Positions 6,356 to 10,115 of a stretch of 10,115 bases of DNA are shown in pieces. Positions within the stretch are counted from its first letter, which is position 1. Every line of letters begins with the position of its first letter. Both the position numbers and the translations under genes were made by a program. The notes under the pieces were generated by a model. It saw nothing but the letters and a program-made list of their open reading frames with translations, did not search any database and was not told the origin of the DNA. Source of the DNA: Candidatus Woesearchaeota archaeon (GTDB lineage: Archaea > Nanobdellota > Nanobdellia > Woesearchaeales > WJKR01); contig WJKR01000053.1 of the NCBI GenBank assembly GCA_014729015.1, positions 1 through 10,115 of the forward strand, written 5' to 3'.

Positions 6356-6511
6356 ATGGCGAAGACTGTTGACCTCTCATTGGATTCGTTCAAGGAGCTC
6401 TGGCAGAAGATTGTTGACTATTTCTCCGGCTTGACGTTGTACCAGAAGATTGCTTGGGGCGCGGTCGGCGTTGGTGTTGTGTTGATTATCAGCGGTGTCA
6501 TCGTCTTATAG
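6356..6511 (+). CDS. Small single-pass membrane protein (51 aa)
   Basis: ATG 6356 opens a 51-codon frame ending TAG at 6509-6511. Residues about 8-25 (SLDSFKELWQKIVDYFSG) can form an amphipathic helix. Residues about 32-51 (IAWGAVGVGVVLIISGVIVL) are one hydrophobic helix that ends at the C-terminus. A TATA box sits at leaderless distance, and the next gene has its own promoter. The shape recalls tail-anchored translocon subunits such as SecE/Sec61-gamma. The Lys-Pro-x-x-x-(D/E)-(E/F) motif usual before the SecE membrane helix is absent, and no nusG/spt5 gene is adjacent, so I do not call it SecE. The function is unknown. An overlapping ATG at 6349 leads to a stop within eight codons and is not used. 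Confidence 0.65.
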   Translation: MAKTVDLSLDSFKELWQKIVDYFSGLTLYQKIAWGAVGVGVVLIISGVIVL

Positions 6512-6530
6512 AGGGCTTTTCTCCCAAACC

Positions 6531-6540
6531 TTTTTATTTA
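6531..6540 (+). promoter_or_regulatory. TATA-like box for thrS
   Basis: TTTTTATTTA has its TTTTTATT core centred about 26.5 nt before the ATG at 6561 and about 40 nt before the thrS ATG at 6575. Transcription should therefore start about at 6561, giving thrS a leader of about 14 nt. T runs at 6517-6520 and here may also end the preceding transcript. Confidence 0.55.
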
Positions 6541-6560
6541 CTGACACATCCATACTTGTT

Positions 6561-6578
6561 ATGCAGGTGCAATTATGA
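6561..6578 (+). CDS. Possible five-codon leaderless upstream ORF (MQVQL) overlapping thrS start
   Basis: ATG CAG GTG CAA TTA TGA begins where the thrS TATA box predicts transcript start, and its stop overlaps the thrS start codon as ATGA. The same bases also contain AGGTG (6565-6569), a Shine-Dalgarno-like stretch 5 nt before ATG 6575. It could be a translated leader that couples to thrS, or only the ribosome-binding leader with a chance ATG. Confidence 0.3.
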   Translation: MQVQL

Positions 6579-8446
6579 AGATACTCGCCATCCATGCGGA
6601 TCATTTGACATTTGAGGCGAAGAAGCAAGCCATCAAGGACCCTGAACCAGTGGAAAGCCCGAAAGAGACAGTCAAGGAATGCTTGGTCGTGTTCATGGCA
6701 GTGGAGAAAGGCGATGAGGCTAACCCTGAGAGTGCGGTGCAGCAATTGGTTGCGCAGGTCAAGGACATCGCTGGTCAGGTCAAGACGCAATCAATAGTTC
6801 TCTATCCGTATGCGCATTTGTCCAGTAATCTAGGTTCGCCAAAGACGGCAAAAGAACTCTTAGCAAAGGCGGACGAGGCGTTGCAGGAACAAGGCTTCCA
6901 GGTCAAGCGTTCGCCGTTCGGTTGGTACAAGGCATTTGAAATATCCTGTAAAGGTCATCCATTATCTGAATTATCAAGAGAGATTACTGTTGAAGGCGCA
7001 GCAGAACAAGAGTCTGAAGCATTAGAAGCAGAAAAAAAGCTTAAGTCGTATTGGTACATCATGGATGTAGATGGTGCTTTACAAGAACTAGACAAATTCG
7101 ATTTCAAGGATAATGATAACCTGAAACGATTCTCCCTGTACGAATCGGACAAGGACAGATCTGCGCCGAAAGAGCCGCATCATGTTAAAATTATGAAGCA
7201 GTTAGAATTGGTTGATTATGAGCCTGCGTCTGATTCTGGAAACTTACGATATTATCCTAAAGGTCGATTGATGAAAAAATTGTTAGAAGAATTCGTGACT
7301 GATAAAGTGGTCGAGTACGGCGGTGTAGAGGTGGAAACGCCGATCATGTATGACATGCAGCACCCGGCATTGGCGAAGTACTTACAGAAATTCCCTGCGC
7401 GACAATACCGGATAGACTCGGATAAGCGGAAGTTCTTCTTGCGCTTCTCCGCGTGCTTCGGCCAGTTCTTGACGGCTCATGATGCGACCATCAGTTACAA
7501 GCATCTCCCGCTCAGGCTCTACGAGATGACAAGGTACTCCTTTAGGCACGAGCAACGCGGTGAGTTAACCGGTCTGCGACGTTTGCGAGCGTTCACCATG
7601 CCTGATGTGCACGCGTTATGCGCTGACATCAAGCAAGCCATGGAAGAATACAAGGTCAGGTTTGACTTATCGCTCTCTACATTAGAAGAAATCGGTTTTT
7701 CTCGCGATGATTTCGAGATGGCCTTGCGGGTAACGAAAGAGTTCTATGAAAAAAACAAGGATTTTGTGGAGTATTTAGTGAAAACCATCAATAAACCGAT
7801 CTTGGTGGAGATGTGGGACGAACGGGAATTCTATTTCGTGCTCAAATATGAGTTCAACTTCGTCGATGCGAACCAGAAAGCCTCTGCATTGTCTACTGAT
7901 CAGATCGATATCGAGAATGGCGAACGGTATGACATGCGCTTCATGACAGAGAAGGGTAAAGAAGCAATCATTCCGTATGTGTTGCATTGTTCTCCGTCAG
8001 GCGCAATTGAACGCGTACTCTATGCTTTGTTAGAAAGGACTTATTTCCAGGAAAAACGTGGCGAACAACCTTCTTTACCGTTATGGTTGGCGCCGACGCA
8101 AGTACGATTGGTACCCGTGAACCCGCAACGACACATGGAGTTCTGTAAGGGGTTAGCAGAGAAAATACATCAGCAAAATATCCGTGTGGATATCGCTGAT
8201 GAACAGGAAACCATTGGTAAGCGGATACGGGATGCTGAGCAGGAATGGATTCCTTATGTTGTTGTGATTGGCGACCGTGATGTGGAAGGCGGCAAGCTCA
8301 CGGTGAGGATACGAGGTCAGCAGGACCAGGTGCAGTGGTCGTTCGATGAGTTAGTCAAGGCAATCAAGGACCGGATCAAAGGCATGCCTTGGAAACCGCT
8401 GCCCTTGCCGTGGTTGCTTTCAAGGCGACCGATCTTTGTTGGTTGA
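6575..8446 (+). CDS. thrS: Threonyl-tRNA synthetase, archaeal type
   Basis: Charges tRNA-Thr with threonine using ATP in the cytoplasm. Residues 1-140 are the archaeal editing domain related to D-aminoacyl-tRNA deacylase, with YPYAHLSSNLGSP (77-89) and FGWYKAFEISCKGHPLSEL (115-133), which hydrolyses mischarged Ser-tRNA-Thr. The class II catalytic core spans about 200-490: motif 1 region (VVEYGGVEVETP), motif 2 (YSFRHEQRGELTGLRRLRAF, 321-340) and motif 3 (GAIERVLYALLE, 476-487). The zinc ligands are present at the expected places: C294, H346 and H471. The anticodon-binding domain covers about 505-605, and the end, LLSRRPIFVG, is family-typical. The full length of 623 aa is normal. Its middle part uses many TTA, GAA and other AT-ending codons, unlike the G-ending codons of corA and drg. 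The start at 6575 is supported by AGGTG 5 nt upstream. Confidence 0.97.
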   Translation: MKILAIHADHLTFEAKKQAIKDPEPVESPKETVKECLVVFMAVEKGDEANPESAVQQLVAQVKDIAGQVKTQSIVLYPYAHLSSNLGSPKTAKELLAKADEALQEQGFQVKRSPFGWYKAFEISCKGHPLSELSREITVEGAAEQESEALEAEKKLKSYWYIMDVDGALQELDKFDFKDNDNLKRFSLYESDKDRSAPKEPHHVKIMKQLELVDYEPASDSGNLRYYPKGRLMKKLLEEFVTDKVVEYGGVEVETPIMYDMQHPALAKYLQKFPARQYRIDSDKRKFFLRFSACFGQFLTAHDATISYKHLPLRLYEMTRYSFRHEQRGELTGLRRLRAFTMPDVHALCADIKQAMEEYKVRFDLSLSTLEEIGFSRDDFEMALRVTKEFYEKNKDFVEYLVKTINKPILVEMWDEREFYFVLKYEFNFVDANQKASALSTDQIDIENGERYDMRFMTEKGKEAIIPYVLHCSPSGAIERVLYALLERTYFQEKRGEQPSLPLWLAPTQVRLVPVNPQRHMEFCKGLAEKIHQQNIRVDIADEQETIGKRIRDAEQEWIPYVVVIGDRDVEGGKLTVRIRGQQDQVQWSFDELVKAIKDRIKGMPWKPLPLPWLLSRRPIFVG

Positions 8447-8447
8447 T

Positions 8448-8497
8448 GCATCGATGCGACAAGTTTATTCTCCGATGTTCATCGTCTTGAAACTTGT
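8448..8497 (+). other. Palindrome and stem-loop just after the thrS stop
   Basis: Two nucleotides after the thrS stop is a perfect 10-bp palindrome, GCATCGATGC (8448-8457). Next come 8-bp arms ACAAGTTT (8459-8466) and AAACTTGT (8490-8497). Their loop contains a further CGAT-GTTC-ATCG hairpin (8473-8484). It could be a 3' UTR structure of the thrS mRNA or a protein-binding site. It lacks an immediately following T run, so it is not a classic intrinsic terminator. Confidence 0.4.
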
Positions 8498-8560
8498 AGG
8501 AGGTATTTGTCTGCTCGCCGCGTTGTTCTTTCTCCCCTTTCCTTGGGTGAGCTGCCGGCG

Positions 8561-8580
8561 CTTGTTGTTTCTTTCTTCTC
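8561..8580 (+). terminator. Pyrimidine/T-rich candidate terminator of thrS
   Basis: A run dominated by T (14 of 20) lies about 115 nt after the thrS stop, between convergent genes. Archaeal RNA polymerase commonly stops at T-rich tracts without a hairpin. Support is compositional only. Confidence 0.25.
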
Positions 8581-8655
8581 GCTCTACATAGCGTATGAGG
8601 TCTTTCCTTCTCGCGGTCGGGAGCGGTTGCTGGCTGGAAAAGAATAGGTGTTGTT

Positions 8656-8841
8656 TCAGTGGAAGGCTCCTTCGTATGCTTTGTCGCCTTTCTTCTCTTT
8701 TTCTTCTTTCTTCTCTTCTTCGTCATAGCCGGCCATGAAGGCTTCTTCTTCTGGGCTTATCTCATCGTTGTCGGTGAGGTCTTCTCGGCTTTCTTCGTCA
8801 TAGACTGATTCGAATTGCTCTTCTTCGTAGTCTTCTGGCAT
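8656..8841 (-). CDS. Small highly acidic protein (61 aa)
   Basis: MPEDYEEEQFESVYDEESRE opens a 61-residue protein with about 40% Asp/Glu in its first two thirds, a central motif DEISPEEEAFMAGYDEEE, and a Lys/Glu tail (KKEEKEKKGDKAYEGAFH). There is no membrane segment or cysteine. A TATA box centred 28.5 nt before ATG 8841 gives the leaderless spacing of the other genes, and the composition is not that of a shadow frame. I remember small DPANN proteins carrying an ISPEEEAFMRGY-like segment, so it is probably a conserved small protein, but its function is unknown. It is divergent from the winged-helix regulator and convergent with thrS. The 3' part of the gene lies over a 35-nt uninterrupted pyrimidine tract of the plus strand (8687-8721). 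Confidence 0.75.
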   Translation of the reverse strand: MPEDYEEEQFESVYDEESREDLTDNDEISPEEEAFMAGYDEEEKKEEKEKKGDKAYEGAFH

Positions 8842-8864
8842 GTTTTCTCTCCCGCACCTATGCG

Positions 8865-8874
8865 CTATTTAAAA
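8865..8874 (-). promoter_or_regulatory. TATA box for the small acidic protein gene
   Basis: The minus strand reads TTTTAAATAG, centred 28.5 nt before ATG 8841. This is the expected distance for a leaderless archaeal transcript. Confidence 0.6.
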
Positions 8875-8913
8875 TTTTCGTCAATGGTTTTTAAGCCAAT
8901 TATTTACTATATG

Positions 8914-8932
8914 GCAAAAATATCCTTTTTGC
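8914..8932. promoter_or_regulatory. Inverted repeat, candidate operator
   Basis: GCAAAAA-TATCC-TTTTTGC is a perfect 7-bp inverted repeat with a 5-nt spacer. It ends 6 nt before the TATA box of the winged-helix gene, where an archaeal regulator can affect TFB/TBP binding. Autoregulation by the downstream winged-helix protein, possibly as a dimer, is inferred. Confidence 0.45.
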
Positions 8933-8938
8933 ACCAAC

Positions 8939-8947
8939 CTATAAAAA
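8939..8947 (+). promoter_or_regulatory. TATA box for the 135-aa winged-helix regulator gene
   Basis: CTATAAAAA is centred 27 nt before ATG 8970. Other AT-rich TATA-like stretches lie upstream (8887-8893 and 8900-8912), but only this one has the right spacing. Confidence 0.65.
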
Positions 8948-8969
8948 TCACCATGACTCACCCCGCTAC

Positions 8970-9377
8970 ATGCGCTTCACAAAGATCACCATCATCAGCA
9001 CGCGGACCCAACCAGACCGCCGCAACATCAACGAACTCCTCCAATGGATAGGCGGCTCGCTCGGGCTCTTCAGCACGCGCGACAAGGACAAGAGCTGCTA
9101 CCGCATCTTCCTCATACTCCTCAAAGACCTGCAACGACAGGCGCCAGGCATGACCAGCGACGAGATAGCGGCGGCCACCCACCTCACCAGGGGCACGGTC
9201 ATCCACCACCTCAACCGCCTCATGGAAGCAGGCATCGTCCTCGCGGAACGAGGCAGGTACGCCCTCCGGGTCGACACCCTCGAAGAACTCGTGAACGAGG
9301 TACAGGCAGGTGTGAACAAGACGTTCGACAGCATCAGGCAGGTCGCCAAGTACATCGACGAACAACTCGAGCTTTAA
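8970..9377 (+). CDS. Winged helix-turn-helix transcriptional regulator (135 aa)
   Basis: The protein has an N-terminal segment (NINELLQWIGGSLGLF, 19-34), then a DKDKSCYRIFLILL helix, and a clear winged HTH at about 60-102: MTSDEIAAATHLTRGTVIHH is the helix-turn-helix, LNRLMEAGIVL the supporting helix, and RGRYALR the wing. A C-terminal helix (about 103-135) may serve dimerisation. The HTH resembles the ArsR/MarR-like archaeal regulators. The NINELLQWIGGSLGLF segment resembles small regulators I remember from DPANN genomes, without confirmation. ATG 8970 is 27 nt from a TATA box. The ATG at 8953 is in another frame that closes after about 32 codons. An inverted repeat upstream of the promoter suggests self-regulation, and divergent control of the acidic-protein gene is possible. 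No ligand-binding domain is visible. Confidence 0.88.
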   Translation: MRFTKITIISTRTQPDRRNINELLQWIGGSLGLFSTRDKDKSCYRIFLILLKDLQRQAPGMTSDEIAAATHLTRGTVIHHLNRLMEAGIVLAERGRYALRVDTLEELVNEVQAGVNKTFDSIRQVAKYIDEQLEL

Positions 9378-9390
9378 AAAGCACGAAAGA

Positions 9391-9400
9391 TTTATATATT
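9391..9400 (+). promoter_or_regulatory. TATA box for the 142-aa gene
   Basis: TTTATATATT lies 14-23 nt after the regulator stop and is centred about 38 nt before ATG 9433. This predicts a leader of about 11 nt, longer than for other genes here. A weaker CTAAAAGA at 9401-9408 has leaderless spacing. Confidence 0.5.
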
Positions 9401-9432
9401 CTAAAAGAGCAGAAAAAGCTACTAGTATAAGG

Positions 9433-9861
9433 ATGAAAAGGCGGTGTCCTCGACCCGTGCACGACCAAGAAGCAAACGCACAGACGCTCTACAAAACTAT
9501 TGATCGGTTCGTCGACGACCAGGAAGCAGTAGGGGACGCGATGAAACACGTCGCGAAGAAGCTATCACCACGAGCGCAGCGATCATTCCAGCAACTCATC
9601 CTCGACGCGCCATGGCACGACTTCAGTCATTATGACCATGAACGAGACCTCTGGTTACCAGACCGACTCGAAGTAAACGATTACCACGCTACGAGGTTCC
9701 TACTAGAAAAAATAGCCATACGGCTGCAGCAAAACACGGCGAACGGCGACCAAGCATGCGCCCAGCAACTAAAGGTATACGCCGTCCAACTGATCGACGA
9801 CGACTACGGGACGCCCACACAAAAAGCGCCGACACCAGCATACCATGCTCCCATGGAATAA
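9433..9861 (+). CDS. Hypothetical protein (142 aa)
   Basis: I do not recognise this protein. It is soluble and mostly helical in appearance: a basic N-terminus (MKRRCPRP), helices around TLYKTIDRFVDDQEAVGDAM and LSPRAQRSFQQLILDAP, a His/Trp/Asp-rich middle (WHDFSHYDHERDLWLPDR), a further helical part (ATRFLLEKIAIRLQQ, CAQQLKVYAVQLIDDD) and a Pro-rich tail (TPTQKAPTPAYHAPME). There is no signal peptide, membrane helix or obvious metal motif, although His/Asp residues in the middle are dense. It lies between the winged-helix regulator and cbf5, each with its own TATA box. Its codons are C/A-rich like those of its neighbours, so it belongs compositionally to this segment. It is probably real because of its promoter and its open frame, which fits the gap exactly. 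Lineage-specific function unknown. Confidence 0.65.
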   Translation: MKRRCPRPVHDQEANAQTLYKTIDRFVDDQEAVGDAMKHVAKKLSPRAQRSFQQLILDAPWHDFSHYDHERDLWLPDRLEVNDYHATRFLLEKIAIRLQQNTANGDQACAQQLKVYAVQLIDDDYGTPTQKAPTPAYHAPME

Positions 9862-9865
9862 AAGC

Positions 9866-9873
9866 TTATAAAC
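9866..9873 (+). promoter_or_regulatory. TATA box for cbf5
   Basis: TTATAAAC starts 4 nt after the stop of the 142-aa gene and is centred 26.5 nt before ATG 9896, again the leaderless arrangement. Confidence 0.65.
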
Positions 9874-9895
9874 AGCCGCCTGTTTCTGCGAACAC

Positions 9896-10115
9896 ATGGG
9901 ACAACTCCCGTTCGAACGCATACCGAGAGGCAAACTCGTGCGGCAAGAAGCGACCACAAGCCAAAAATACGGCTGCGCCCCCGGAAAAAGGAGCATGCAA
10001 GCACTGCTCCACTACGGCGTCATCAACCTGGACAAGCCGGCAGGACCGTCCAGCCACCAAGTCTCCTCCTACGTCAAGAAGATACTACGCATAAAGAAAG
10101 CAGGCCACTCAGGAA
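9896..10115 (+). CDS. cbf5: Cbf5/TruB-type tRNA/rRNA pseudouridine synthase, N-terminal part (truncated by window edge)
   Basis: ATG 9896 opens 73 codons to the right edge. The first ~33 residues (MGQLPFERIPRGKLVRQEAT onwards) are the archaeal/eukaryotic-type N-terminal extension. GVINLDKPAGPSSHQVSSYV (41-60) is the start of the TruB-type catalytic domain, and the window stops at KKAGHSG. The family's catalytic aspartate normally follows at once in a GTLDP motif, so it lies just outside. Cbf5 (dyskerin homologue) is the catalytic subunit of archaeal H/ACA RNPs with Nop10, Gar1 and L7Ae, and it can also modify tRNA position 55. The N-terminal extension plus the KPAGPSSHQV signature favours Cbf5 over bacterial TruB. 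The frame is not the longer overlapping frame at 9756-10094, which is Arg/Ser/Thr-rich and starts inside the previous gene. Confidence 0.92.
   Translation, partial: MGQLPFERIPRGKLVRQEATTSQKYGCAPGKRSMQALLHYGVINLDKPAGPSSHQVSSYVKKILRIKKAGHSG

Noticed and set aside
6356..6511. Calling the 51-aa protein SecE
   Set aside because: Size and topology fit, but the conserved Pro-containing motif before the SecE membrane helix is missing and no spt5/nusG neighbour is present.
8444..8647. Readthrough of the thrS TGA into 66 sense codons in frame
   Set aside because: The synthetase already ends with the family-typical RRPIFVG, so an extension is not needed. Open length after the stop is most likely chance.
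8376..8726. Minus-strand open frame of 116 codons (Lys/Arg-rich)
   Set aside because: It overlaps the end of thrS and the acidic gene, has extreme basic composition from the pyrimidine tract, and has no promoter at the expected spacing.
9756..10094. Plus-strand open frame of 112 codons overlapping cbf5
   Set aside because: Ser/Thr/Arg-rich shadow frame. The cbf5 frame starting at 9896 carries the recognisable pseudouridine synthase sequence.
1..10115. CRISPR arrays, tRNA/rRNA genes, insertion sequences, box C/D RNAs
   Set aside because: No regularly spaced repeats, cloverleaf with conserved T-arm, transposase motifs with terminal repeats, or paired C and D boxes were seen on reading both strands.

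Overview
The window looks like a piece of an archaeal chromosome. Three housekeeping proteins support this: a threonyl-tRNA synthetase with the archaeal-type N-terminal editing domain, a DRG-family GTPase with a C-terminal TGS domain, and the start of a Cbf5-type pseudouridine synthase. Nearly every gene also has a TATA-like box centred about 26-31 nt before its start codon, the spacing expected for leaderless or near-leaderless archaeal mRNAs. The set of short hydrophobic-leader surface proteins, the small winged-helix proteins and the tiny acidic protein recall DPANN genomes (Woesearchaeota/Pacearchaeota-like). That placement rests on remembered resemblance, not a search.

Positions 1-4119 (all minus strand) read from right to left: a cysteine-rich secreted protein, two membrane-anchored pilin-like or surface proteins whose genes overlap by 10 nt, then a winged-helix protein followed 4 nt later by a coiled-coil protein that runs off the left edge. 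This looks like a surface-structure or secretion locus with attached cytoplasmic partners, and its function cannot be assigned from the window.

Positions 4229-8446 (plus strand) hold a CorA-type divalent cation transporter, the DRG GTPase, a 51-residue single-pass membrane protein, and threonyl-tRNA synthetase. Each has its own TATA-like box. A five-codon reading frame sits at the predicted transcription start of the synthetase gene and ends across its start codon.

Positions 8447-8970 hold a hairpin-rich, pyrimidine-rich stretch, a minus-strand gene for a 61-residue acidic protein, and an AT-rich divergent promoter region with a 7-bp inverted repeat. The plus strand is G/T-rich to the left of this region and C/A-rich to its right, whichever way the genes point. 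This suggests a replication-related or rearrangement boundary.

Positions 8970-10115 (plus strand) hold a winged-helix regulator, an unrecognised 142-residue protein and the 5' part of cbf5. I saw no tRNA, rRNA, CRISPR array or insertion sequence.
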